Source: an uncultured Clostridia bacterium
GTDB taxonomy: Bacteria; Bacillota; Clostridia; Oscillospirales; CAG-272
DNA length: 20,249 nucleotides
Assembly: GCA_904502015.1 (NCBI GenBank)
Contig: CAJGEA010000017.1
Location: 1-20,249 of the forward strand
Direction: 5' to 3'
The notes under the pieces were generated by a model that was not told where the DNA came from, ran no database searches, and worked only from the letters and a program-made list of their open reading frames with translations. How positions within the stretch are numbered: the first letter of the stretch is position 1; every line of letters begins with the position of its first letter. The position numbers and the translations under genes are program-made. Below, in pieces: positions 8,518 to 16,145 of the stretch.

Positions 8518-8552
8518 AAAAAACGCCCTCGTGCCAAATCGGCGCGAGGGCG
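8518..8552 (-). terminator. Intrinsic terminator of the LRR lipoprotein gene
   Basis: CGCCCTCG (8524-8531) pairs with CGAGGGCG (8545-8552), with an inner GCC/GGC pairing and one T-G wobble. On the minus strand six T follow (8518-8523), so it serves the minus-strand gene ending at 8571. With the hairpin at 8467 it forms a back-to-back pair insulating two convergent genes. Confidence 0.9.
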
Positions 8553-8570
8553 GTCGTTCTATACGTACTT

Positions 8571-10424
8571 TTATTGTCCTACGATCACTTCGCCGTCGAT
8601 GCAATGGACGGTGATCGCATGATTGATTCCTTGCCAGGTATATTCGTGATCGGTATCAATGGCGTTCCATTGTTCCACCGTGCCCCCGTAGTACACATCG
8701 GTCAACGAGCCGCTCTCAGCGAATGCGCCGTAGCCAATTCTCTCCACGCTGTCGGGAATCGTCACCGAGGCAAGTGCTTTGCAGTAGAGAAATGCCTGAT
8801 CGCCAATGCTCGTCACGCGATCCGAAAGGGTAACTGATACCAAAGATTCGCACCCATGGAACGCTTGGTTGCCAATGCTTTCCACACCGCTGCCAAGGGT
8901 GACTGTCTCAAGAGACGTGCAACACCAAAAAGCTTGCTCTCCAATACTCGTTACACGATCAGGGATGGTGATCGACAAAAGCGAGGTGCATTCCTCGAAT
9001 ACGGCATTTCCTATACCGGTTACGTTCTCGGAAATGCGGACGGAGGCCAGCGAGGTGCAAAAGGCAAACGCCGAATCGCCAATGCTCGTGACGTTGTCGG
9101 GAATCGTGATTTCGGTCAGCGCAGTGCAGCTTTGGAAAGCCTTTTCACCAATGCTCGTCACATGGTCGGGGATGGTGATCTCTTCAAGCAGGGTGCAACC
9201 GTAGAATGCATAGTCTCCGATGCTCGTCGCCTCCCGAGGGATCACGCCGTCCTGAAATCCCACAACCAAGGCGTTACTTTCTTTTTCCAGCACGCAATTT
9301 CCCACGTTGTAATAGACGGCGTTGCCCTCGTCCACGGTCAGGCTCTCAAGGGATTTGCAGTTTGCAAACACACCGCCGCCCATATACTCCACACTGTGGG
9401 GAATGGTCATCTTTACAAGAGAGGTACAGCTTTGGAACACTCTTTCCCCAAGGCTCGTTACGCTGTCGGGAATGTTGACAGACGTCAGCGAGGAGCACAT
9501 GAGAAACGCAAAATGGCCGATCTCGGTCACGCCATCGGGGATAGTAACCGACGTCAGCGAGGAGCAGGCGGCAAACGCGCTTTGGGAAATGGTCGTCATG
9601 CTATCGGGCATAGTAACGGAAGCCAGCGAGGTGCAATAGCAGAAGGCGTATTCGCCGATGCTCGTCACACCGTCGGGGATAGTGATTTCGGTGAGCTGGG
9701 CACTGCCGTAGAATGCGCTCTCACCAATACACGTCACACCTTGAGGGATTACGCTGCCTTTGCATCCGATGATCAAGGTTTTACTTTCTCTTTCAATAAT
9801 ACAATTCCCTTCGCCGTAGTAGACGTCATTGCCGGCACCAATCGAGATGCTTTCAAGGGATTGGCATTTTCTGAACACCTCAAAGCCAATATTCGTCACG
9901 CTGTCGGGGATGGTGACAGCGGTCAGCGATGTGCAGCCTTCAAATGCCTGGTCTCCCATACTCGTCACACCATTGGGAATCGTCACCGAGATCAGCGAGG
10001 TGCAACCGTAGAATGCAAGCTCGCCAATACCTGTCACGTGGTCGCCGTCAGGGGAAACGGAGGGAATGAGCAGTTTTTCGGCGGTACACGTGCCAATACT
10101 CGCAACATAGCAGGTACCATCGCCGTTGGAGACGAATTCGAGTCCCTCAGCGGGAGTCAGCGGTTCGGTTTCGGTCTCGGAGTCCGTGTCGTCAGGTTCG
10201 GTAGTCACCTCGGGCTCGGTGGTCGCCTCGGGCTCGGTGGTCGCCTCGGGCTCGGTGGTCGCCTCGGGCTCGGAAGTCACCTCGGGCTCGGTAGTCACCT
10301 CGGGCTCGGTGGTCGCCTCGGTGGAAATATCGGTGCTGTCGGGGGGAGTTGTGTTGCTCGCGTTACACGCGACAGAGGACAGGCACAGCACACCCACCAT
10401 GAGCAGGATAAGAAGTCGTTTCAT
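8571..10424 (-). CDS. BspA-like leucine-rich-repeat surface lipoprotein
   Basis: A 617-residue protein starting at ATG 10424-10422, with AAAGGAGA on the minus strand (10433-10440) upstream. The signal peptide ends in a lipobox with Cys20 (SSVAC), so it is probably membrane-anchored and exposed. Residues 38-79 are seven six-residue units of the TTEPEV/TTEPEA type, a likely wall-spanning spacer. Residues from about 110 to the C-terminus hold about 17 LRR_5 units of roughly 23 residues with the pattern TSIG..AF..C-SL..-TIP. Two variant units contain GNCIIE/GNCVLE and VIP and break the array into blocks. The end has the common YYGGTVEQW cap. BspA relatives act in adhesion or protein binding; no enzymatic motif is seen. 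It is a single-gene unit with its own promoter and terminator. Confidence 0.9.
   Translation of the reverse strand: MKRLLILLMVGVLCLSSVACNASNTTPPDSTDISTEATTEPEVTTEPEVTSEPEATTEPEATTEPEATTEPEVTTEPDDTDSETETEPLTPAEGLEFVSNGDGTCYVASIGTCTAEKLLIPSVSPDGDHVTGIGELAFYGCTSLISVTIPNGVTSMGDQAFEGCTSLTAVTIPDSVTNIGFEVFRKCQSLESISIGAGNDVYYGEGNCIIERESKTLIIGCKGSVIPQGVTCIGESAFYGSAQLTEITIPDGVTSIGEYAFCYCTSLASVTMPDSMTTISQSAFAACSSLTSVTIPDGVTEIGHFAFLMCSSLTSVNIPDSVTSLGERVFQSCTSLVKMTIPHSVEYMGGGVFANCKSLESLTVDEGNAVYYNVGNCVLEKESNALVVGFQDGVIPREATSIGDYAFYGCTLLEEITIPDHVTSIGEKAFQSCTALTEITIPDNVTSIGDSAFAFCTSLASVRISENVTGIGNAVFEECTSLLSITIPDRVTSIGEQAFWCCTSLETVTLGSGVESIGNQAFHGCESLVSVTLSDRVTSIGDQAFLYCKALASVTIPDSVERIGYGAFAESGSLTDVYYGGTVEQWNAIDTDHEYTWQGINHAITVHCIDGEVIVGQ
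10188..10313. repeat. Seven 18-bp tandem coding repeats (Thr-Thr-Glu-Pro-Glu linker)
   Basis: An 18-base unit, GTCGCCTCGGGCTCGGTG on the plus strand with minor variation, repeats seven times in the spacer of the LRR lipoprotein. Because the unit is a multiple of three, copy-number change would alter spacer length without shifting the frame. Confidence 0.85.
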
Positions 10425-10465
10425 TTGTCGTATCTCCTTTGCACACTACAATTATATGTATAGTT

Positions 10466-10494
10466 ATTATAACACACAGAGAATTTCCTGTCAA
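10466..10494 (-). promoter_or_regulatory. Consensus promoter of the LRR lipoprotein gene
   Basis: On the minus strand TTGACA (10494-10489), a 17-base spacer and TATAAT (10471-10466), matching both hexamers perfectly, 42 bases before the ATG. Confidence 0.9.
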
Positions 10495-10592
10495 TACAAC
10501 GCTTGTTTTCTATATAGATTTTGTCTATTTCACAAAGGAAAACGGGTAAATCTATGCACTTTCCACAAACTTGATTTTTTTTGAGAAAAGGG

Positions 10593-10621
10593 GTTACATT
10601 TTATTCAAAATGTAGTATAAT
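10593..10621 (+). promoter_or_regulatory. Promoter of the ABC-DUF1854-ABC operon with palindrome in the spacer
   Basis: A perfect -10, TATAAT (10616-10621), has only a partial -35 (GTTACA, 10593-10598, 17-base spacer). TACATTTT (10595-10602) and AAAATGTA (10607-10614) form a perfect 8-bp inverted repeat around ATTC that fills the spacer. That is a good position for a repressor or activator site. Divergent from the LRR lipoprotein promoter. Confidence 0.6.
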
Positions 10622-10641
10622 TCGCGTAATGGGGAGACTTT

Positions 10642-13014
10642 TTGCTCTCCGAGACGTTGTTTTCAAACAGCCGCAGTCGCGGCTTACCGAAAGGAGTGAT
10701 CCTTATATTACCGCTCGATAAACCCTCCGAGGCGTTTCTCGCCGTTCTGCGCGACGGTGGGATCAACCCCGACACCCTGAATATGTGCCTGCGTTTGGAT
10801 CTCGATATGCAGGGCGACTTTGGCGAGGCGTGGCTGGCTTTCTCGCAAGGAGAAAAAAAGCTCTACCGCGCCGTGGGACAGACCGTTGAGGCCTTTCCGC
10901 TGGACGATCTGACCGAGCCCTACATAGACAACTACGCCACCTCCAACCGCTTGCAGGTGCATTGCCACGCCCCCGATGACCGTCCGCCCGAGCAGGGCGA
11001 CATGACCGACGACGAGTACCGCCGCGTGAGGCGCGCCTACGAGTCGGGTGGCGACACAATCATCCTCGGCTACTGCACCAACTCCTGCAAAGCGCGTCTG
11101 CTCGCCTTCGTTCAGCTCTGGGAGCGTCTCGGACGCGGGAACGAGGTGGGGGAGGACGATCCGTTGTTCCAGCAATTCAACCGCACCTGCCCCAAGTGCG
11201 GCCGCTTCTATACCGACCAAAAGAATCGCGTATGCGAGCATTGCTCCAGAAAAAAGGGGCTTCTTCGACGGTTGCTCTCCTATTTTGCACCCTTCCGCCT
11301 TGAGCTGGTCGTCACCCTGTCCTGCCTGCTTGCCACCACCCTGCTGGGCCTCCTCAGCCCCATTGTGAGCGGTCAAATCCTCTTTGACGAGGTCATATCA
11401 ACCGAGGGCTCCATGCACGAGCTCAAGTACGTGTATCTGTGGGTGAGCGTACTGATCGGTATCGCGCTCCTTTCGGTGGGCATCAGCATCGTGCAGAACC
11501 GCGTCAATGCCCGTCTTTCTACCCGCGTGACCTGCAATATGAAGAACGACATCTTTGCCGCCATGCAGAAATTGTCGCTATCCTACTTCAACGCCAACCC
11601 CACGGGCAAGCTCATCACCCGCGTCAACTACGATGCCGAACGGGTACGCAGCTTCTTTATCGACGGCGTACCCCACTTCATCAGCCAGTCCCTGAGCTAC
11701 GTCATTCTGACCGTGGTGCTTTTCTGCCTGAACTGGAGGCTCACGCTCATTCTCTACTTGCCCATTCTCCCCATCGTGCTGATCCTCCGTGTGGGACTCC
11801 CCAAGCTGTGGAAGGCGTTTTTCCACGCCTTTCACCGCTCCTCCTCCATGACCGCCATGATGAACGACTCCCTCTCGGGCTACCGCGTCGTCAAGGCATT
11901 CGCCAAGGAAGAAGACGAAACGGAGCGATTCTCCGCCTACTCCTACCGTCTCTCGGAGGCAGGTATCCGCGCAAACCGCATCGCCATGTTCATCTTCCCC
12001 GTCATTGCTCTGCTCGTCGGCGCGATCTACCACGTTATGTGGGGCTTTACGGGCTTTTCGGTTATCGGAGGCTACATGACCTACGGCGAGCTGCTCACCT
12101 ACGTCAGCTACTCCAGCATGATTTTTGCCCCGCTGACCTTCTTTACCAATTTCGCCAACACCATCACCGACACCCTCAATTCCGCCGTTCGTATGTTTGA
12201 GGTGCTGGACATGACCCCCGAGATCACCGAGTCCCCCTCCCCCATTCGCGTAAACGACATGAAGGGTAACGTGGAGTTCTCCCACGTCTGCTTCCACTAC
12301 TCTCCCAACCGCCCCATTCTGAAGGATCTGACCTTCACCATCCGCGAGGGCGACCGCGTGGGGCTTGTCGGTCACACGGGCTCGGGCAAGAGCACCATCG
12401 CCAACCTCATCACTCGTATGTACGACGTGGTCAGCGGCAGCATCACCATTGACGGCGTGAACGTCAAGGATATGGAAATGGACTCCCTGCGCCGCAACGT
12501 GGCCATCGTTTCTCAAGAGGTCTACATTTTCGGTGCCACCGTCATGGATAACATCCGCTACGGCCGCCCCGACGCCACCCGTGCCGAGGTCGTGGCCGCC
12601 GCCAAGGCCGCCAACGCGCACAACTTCATCATGCAGCTCCCCGAGGGCTACGAAACCATAGTGGGCATCGGCAGCCGTTCGCTGTCGGGTGGTGAACGCC
12701 AGCGTGTATCCATCGCTCGCGCCCTGCTCCTCAACCCCGCTCTGCTCATTCTCGACGAGGCGACCGCCGCCATGGATACCGAAACCGAGCGCCAGATCTC
12801 CGAGGCGATCGACCGCGTCAGCGAAGGCAAGACCACCATCTCCATCGCCCACCGCCTCTCGACTCTTAAAAACTGCAACGTCATCATCGCCATCGACAAC
12901 GGCGAGCTGGCCGAAATGGGCTCTCACGACGAGCTCATGGCCAAGGAGGGCGTTTACTACCGTCTCTACACCCTTCAGAACGAGCAGCTCCAAAAGGTCA
13001 TGGAGGGCTCGTAA
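10642..13014 (+). CDS. ABC exporter half-transporter with soluble N-terminal domain and zinc ribbon
   Basis: Counting from TTG 10642 (790 residues), a soluble domain of about 150 residues comes first. A zinc ribbon follows (Cys183, Cys186, Cys198, Cys201), then an exporter membrane domain of about six helices (roughly 215-500). The ATPase has Walker A GHTGSGKST (577-585), a Q-loop in SQEVYIF, signature LSGGERQ (681-687), Walker B LLILDE with Glu706, and switch His737. All catalytic residues are present. The start is uncertain: AAAGGAG (10690-10696) points eight bases on to ATA at 10705, a non-standard codon. GTG 10696 overlaps the ribosome site. TTG 10642 is the canonical choice, with GGGGAG five bases upstream. 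It is the first gene of a three-gene operon and probably pairs with the ATPase at 13678. The substrate is unknown. Confidence 0.85.
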   Translation: MLSETLFSNSRSRGLPKGVILILPLDKPSEAFLAVLRDGGINPDTLNMCLRLDLDMQGDFGEAWLAFSQGEKKLYRAVGQTVEAFPLDDLTEPYIDNYATSNRLQVHCHAPDDRPPEQGDMTDDEYRRVRRAYESGGDTIILGYCTNSCKARLLAFVQLWERLGRGNEVGEDDPLFQQFNRTCPKCGRFYTDQKNRVCEHCSRKKGLLRRLLSYFAPFRLELVVTLSCLLATTLLGLLSPIVSGQILFDEVISTEGSMHELKYVYLWVSVLIGIALLSVGISIVQNRVNARLSTRVTCNMKNDIFAAMQKLSLSYFNANPTGKLITRVNYDAERVRSFFIDGVPHFISQSLSYVILTVVLFCLNWRLTLILYLPILPIVLILRVGLPKLWKAFFHAFHRSSSMTAMMNDSLSGYRVVKAFAKEEDETERFSAYSYRLSEAGIRANRIAMFIFPVIALLVGAIYHVMWGFTGFSVIGGYMTYGELLTYVSYSSMIFAPLTFFTNFANTITDTLNSAVRMFEVLDMTPEITESPSPIRVNDMKGNVEFSHVCFHYSPNRPILKDLTFTIREGDRVGLVGHTGSGKSTIANLITRMYDVVSGSITIDGVNVKDMEMDSLRRNVAIVSQEVYIFGATVMDNIRYGRPDATRAEVVAAAKAANAHNFIMQLPEGYETIVGIGSRSLSGGERQRVSIARALLLNPALLILDEATAAMDTETERQISEAIDRVSEGKTTISIAHRLSTLKNCNVIIAIDNGELAEMGSHDELMAKEGVYYRLYTLQNEQLQKVMEGS
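10669..10684 (+). other. Hairpin just upstream of the likely ribosome site of the first ABC gene
   Basis: AGCCGC-AGTC-GCGGCT forms a perfect 6-bp stem ending five bases before AAAGGAG (10690-10696). It has no T-run, so it is not a terminator; it may shape the leader of the operon mRNA. Confidence 0.45.
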
Positions 13015-13044
13015 ATCCTACATTTACAGAAAGGAATCGTTCCT

Positions 13045-13665
13045 ATGAAACCCCATCCTCCCTTTCCTCCGCATGGACACGGCGGTCATCACGCCCCTCA
13101 CGGGATGTTTACAGGCGAAGCAGACGCCCCCGACCTTTTTTCACATCGCACGTCGGTAGATCTGACCCCTGATACCGCGGTCTTCACCCGCTCACCGGGC
13201 GGGCTCATCTCCCTCTCCCTCACCGAGCCCTCGGGCGAGGTAACCTTCTTTGAGCGAGTCGTGCCCGTGCGCGCCTTCCCCGTGACCGCGCCGAATGAAT
13301 TTATCGCCATCCGCGAGCCCGATTCCCGCCTGCGCGGGCAGGGGGACGAGATCGGCATGATCCTGCGCCTTTCGGATTTTCCCCCCGAGACCGTTGCTCT
13401 GATCGAGGAGGAACTGGCTCACCGCTACTTCACTCCCGAGATCGTAAAAATCCATTCCTTCCGCGAGAAATTCGGCTACTCCTACTGGGAGGTAAGCACG
13501 TCGGCGGGACGCGTGGAGTTCATTATGACCAACCCCTCCTCCAACATCCGCACGCTGGACGACGGACGGGTATTCATGTACGACATTGACGGCAACTGCT
13601 TCACCATTCCCGACCCCCGCCGTCTGGATCGCGCCAGCTACAAGAAGCTTGAGATTTACTTGTAA
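13045..13665 (+). CDS. DUF1854 family protein, probable accessory subunit of the ABC pair
   Basis: A 206-residue protein starting at ATG 13045 with AAAGGAA (13030-13036) eight bases upstream. It has no signal peptide or membrane segment, so it is cytoplasmic. The first 20 residues are His/Pro/Gly-rich with six His (4, 10, 12, 15, 16, 19), a possible metal-binding tail. The rest matches DUF1854 as I know it: VRAFPVTAPNEFIAIRE, a GDEIGMILRLSDFP stretch, a YFTPEIVKI element, SYWEVSTSAGRVEF, and the end block MYDIDGNCFTIPDPRRLD. DUF1854 proteins sit beside ABC exporters, including some in cyanophycin gene clusters of Proteobacteria. No cyanophycin enzyme is visible here. It lies 30 bases after one ABC gene and 12 before the other, so an adaptor or regulator role for that transporter is the natural inference. 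Confidence 0.82.
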   Translation: MKPHPPFPPHGHGGHHAPHGMFTGEADAPDLFSHRTSVDLTPDTAVFTRSPGGLISLSLTEPSGEVTFFERVVPVRAFPVTAPNEFIAIREPDSRLRGQGDEIGMILRLSDFPPETVALIEEELAHRYFTPEIVKIHSFREKFGYSYWEVSTSAGRVEFIMTNPSSNIRTLDDGRVFMYDIDGNCFTIPDPRRLDRASYKKLEIYL

Positions 13666-13677
13666 AGGAACGTCAAC

Positions 13678-15882
13678 ATGAAACTGCTATTCGATATGTC
13701 CGAGGCGGATCGTGCGGCGTACCTTGCCGTCGCCGATCCCGACGAACGCATCCTGTACTGCCTTCCCTTCGACTGCTGCGGCGACCGCCGCGTGGATGGG
13801 CGCATGGTATTTACAAGCACCCATCTATACAAGATCTGCGAGGGGGCGGTGGAATACCGCCATCCCTTTGCCCGCATGTCCGATTTTTCGGTGGAAATTC
13901 TGTACGGTTGCTGCGCTTTCTACGGCAAGCTGGACGGTGACACCGTGCGCCTCTGCCGCTTCATCAGCGGACGCAACCTCACTCGCTATTCGGTGATGGT
14001 CGAAGCGTGCGACGCGCTGTCGCAAGGGAAAACCGATAAGCTCCTGACGAGCGACGAGCCCGAGCGCTACTGCCAAAAATGCGGGCGTCCTTTCATCAAG
14101 CACACCCAGATTTGCCCCTACTGCCAAAGCACAAAGGAAAATTACAAAAAGCTTTGGGACTTGACGCGAGGATTGCGCTTTATGATGGCCGTCCCGCTGC
14201 TTGCGGCACTCGCGGCCATTGCCATCGCCTTCATCGTCCCCATTTTGCAAAAGACCCTTATCAACGACTACATCCTGAACACCGAGGAACGCGAGGAGAA
14301 CTTTCTTCTCCACTTCTTCGCGATCGTAGCGGCCATCATCCTTTTTGACATACTCAACCATGTCATCATTATGGTGCGTGGACGTGTGGCCGCCATCGTG
14401 GGTAATCGCTTCACCCACCGTCTGCGGTCGCTTTTATTCAAAAAGATCCAATCGCTGTCCATGAACTCCATTCAGCAGAAATCCACGGGAGACCTCATGG
14501 GCCGTATCTCGGGCGACGTAAACGTGGTGCAGAACTTCGTTACCGATCTGCTTCCCTCCTACTCCTCCCACCTGCTCTCCTTCATTCTGGGACTCATATT
14601 CATCCTCGCCTTGAGCCCCTTTATGTCCCTTCTGATCTTCCTGCCCATCCCCTTCGTGGTGTTCGCCATCTTTAAGTTCCGCCACGTCATGCGGCGCGCC
14701 CATATCCGCGCGTGGATCAAGGAAAAAAACACCAACCGCACCCTGCAGGACATCCTCAGCGGCATTCGCGTGGTCAAATCGTACGGTAAGGAGGACGAGG
14801 CTATTCGCACCTTCCGCGACGTCACCACCGAGCAGGCCCGTCAGAACGAACGGAACGCCAAGCTGCTGGACAGCGTGTTCCCTATTCTGGGCTTTGCCCT
14901 GCGTCTGGGCAGCTACCTCATTATGTGGTACGGAAACGTCAGTCTGTTCGGCGGTCAGATGTCGGTGGGTGAGCTGAACCAATTCAACACCTACGCCTCC
15001 ATCATCTATTCCCCCCTGATGCAGATCACCATGATCCCCCGCAACATTTCCCGTTTCACGACCTCGTTTACCAAGATCATGGAGATTCTGGAGGAGCAGC
15101 CCGAGGTGGCTGACGCGGAGGCTCCCGTGGAGCTTCGCTTCCGCGGTGACGTGAGCGTCCGCAACGTCACCTTCGGCTACGAGGCGGCTCATCCCGTTCT
15201 GCGCGACGTCAGCGTAGAGGTCAAGGCGGGCGAGATGATCGGCATCGTAGGCCACTCGGGCAGCGGCAAATCCACCCTCATCAACCTCATCATGCGCATG
15301 TACGATCCCGCCGAGGGCTCCATCTGCATCGACGGCGTAGACATACGGAACATCTCTCAAAAGTCCCTGCGTTCCCAGTTCGGCGTCGTCCTGCAGGAAA
15401 CGCACCTATTCGGCGGCACGGTGCGGGACAACATCCGCTACGCCATGCCCAACGCCACCAACGAGCAGATCATTCGTGCCGCCCGTGCCGCGCACGCGCA
15501 CGATTTCATCATGCGTCTGCCCGAAGGCTACAACACCATCGTAGGCGAACGGGGACACACCCTCTCGGGCGGCGAGCGGCAACGCATCGCCATCGCCCGC
15601 GCCCTCATCCACAATCCGCCCATCCTCATTCTGGACGAGGCCACCGCCTCGCTGGACACCGAAACCGAAAAACAGATTCAAGACGCCATCGACACCCTGA
15701 CGGGCAACCGCACCACCTTTGCCATCGCCCACCGTCTGTCTACCCTGCGTAACGCCGACAAGATCCTCGTGATCGACCACGGCGTGATCGCCGAGTTCGG
15801 CACGCACAAGGAGCTTTTGGAAAAGCGAGGTATCTACTACAAGCTGGTCATGGCGCAGACCCACGCGGCACTGGCAAAGTAA
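13678..15882 (+). CDS. Second ABC exporter half-transporter with soluble N-terminal domain and zinc ribbon
   Basis: A 734-residue protein starting at ATG 13678; its ribosome site AAAGGAA overlaps the stop of the DUF1854 gene. The layout copies the first ABC gene. A soluble domain (1-125) has a beta-rich look, possibly PH-like (GRMVFTSTHLYKICEG). A zinc ribbon follows (Cys132, Cys135, Cys146, Cys149), then a membrane domain of about six helices (roughly 165-450). The ATPase has Walker A GHSGSGKST (525-533), Q-loop in LQETHLF, signature LSGGERQ (629-635), Walker B ILILDE with Glu654, and switch His685. Both halves of the pair have intact catalytic Glu and His, unlike many heterodimeric exporters with one degenerate site. 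Homodimers are therefore not excluded. The direction should be export; the substrate is unknown. Confidence 0.9.
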   Translation: MKLLFDMSEADRAAYLAVADPDERILYCLPFDCCGDRRVDGRMVFTSTHLYKICEGAVEYRHPFARMSDFSVEILYGCCAFYGKLDGDTVRLCRFISGRNLTRYSVMVEACDALSQGKTDKLLTSDEPERYCQKCGRPFIKHTQICPYCQSTKENYKKLWDLTRGLRFMMAVPLLAALAAIAIAFIVPILQKTLINDYILNTEEREENFLLHFFAIVAAIILFDILNHVIIMVRGRVAAIVGNRFTHRLRSLLFKKIQSLSMNSIQQKSTGDLMGRISGDVNVVQNFVTDLLPSYSSHLLSFILGLIFILALSPFMSLLIFLPIPFVVFAIFKFRHVMRRAHIRAWIKEKNTNRTLQDILSGIRVVKSYGKEDEAIRTFRDVTTEQARQNERNAKLLDSVFPILGFALRLGSYLIMWYGNVSLFGGQMSVGELNQFNTYASIIYSPLMQITMIPRNISRFTTSFTKIMEILEEQPEVADAEAPVELRFRGDVSVRNVTFGYEAAHPVLRDVSVEVKAGEMIGIVGHSGSGKSTLINLIMRMYDPAEGSICIDGVDIRNISQKSLRSQFGVVLQETHLFGGTVRDNIRYAMPNATNEQIIRAARAAHAHDFIMRLPEGYNTIVGERGHTLSGGERQRIAIARALIHNPPILILDEATASLDTETEKQIQDAIDTLTGNRTTFAIAHRLSTLRNADKILVIDHGVIAEFGTHKELLEKRGIYYKLVMAQTHAALAK

Positions 15883-15928
15883 TCGTTTGCGAAGCGTTGC
15901 GTATCTCTGTAAATCGGATCGATCTGCG

Positions 15929-16048
15929 GGTTCCGCTGCCCAGCCAAGGAGATAGCGGGGTGGGGCAACGGCAACCATGAAAATTTATTCACCTCATCTG
16001 GGGAGGGGAGGCCAGAACCTCGGCGTTTGAGATGGCCCTTCCCTCCCC
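15929..16048. repeat. Structured intergenic region with two inverted repeats
   Basis: An imperfect inverted repeat (GGTTCCGCTGCCC against GGGGCAACGGCAACC, 15929-15976) is followed by GGGGAGGG (16000-16007) pairing with CCCTCCCC (16041-16048), with GGCC/GGCC able to pair inside. There is no T-run. It may be a degenerate dispersed element or may fold the end of the ABC operon mRNA. No gene is supported here. Confidence 0.4.
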
Positions 16049-16087
16049 GCGTCATGATGAAGGTGAAGCCTGCCACTCATCTTGGTA

Positions 16088-16116
16088 TTGACAAACCTTC
16101 CCCAATAGGCTATAAT
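16088..16116 (+). promoter_or_regulatory. Consensus promoter of the thymidylate kinase gene
   Basis: TTGACA (16088-16093), a 17-base spacer and TATAAT (16111-16116). Transcription should begin near 16123, after the ATG at 16119, which rules that ATG out and supports ATG 16146. Confidence 0.88.
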
Positions 16117-16145
16117 GAATGCATCGACAACCATCGGAGGGCATT

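Noticed and set aside
10188..10313. Tandem 18-base repeats considered as a CRISPR-like array
   Set aside because: The units are contiguous without spacers and encode an in-frame Thr/Glu/Pro linker.
8856..10463. A 535-residue plus-strand frame opposite the LRR lipoprotein
   Set aside because: Its periodic sequence simply mirrors the LRR repeats and the 18-base linker; it has no family features and runs against a gene with promoter, ribosome site and terminator.
11578..12993. A 471-residue minus-strand frame opposite the first ABC gene
   Set aside because: It is a codon-bias shadow opposite well-conserved ATPase motifs.
16119..16145. An upstream in-frame ATG for thymidylate kinase
   Set aside because: It lies before the expected transcription start of the TTGACA/TATAAT promoter, and ATG 16146 follows GGAGGG.
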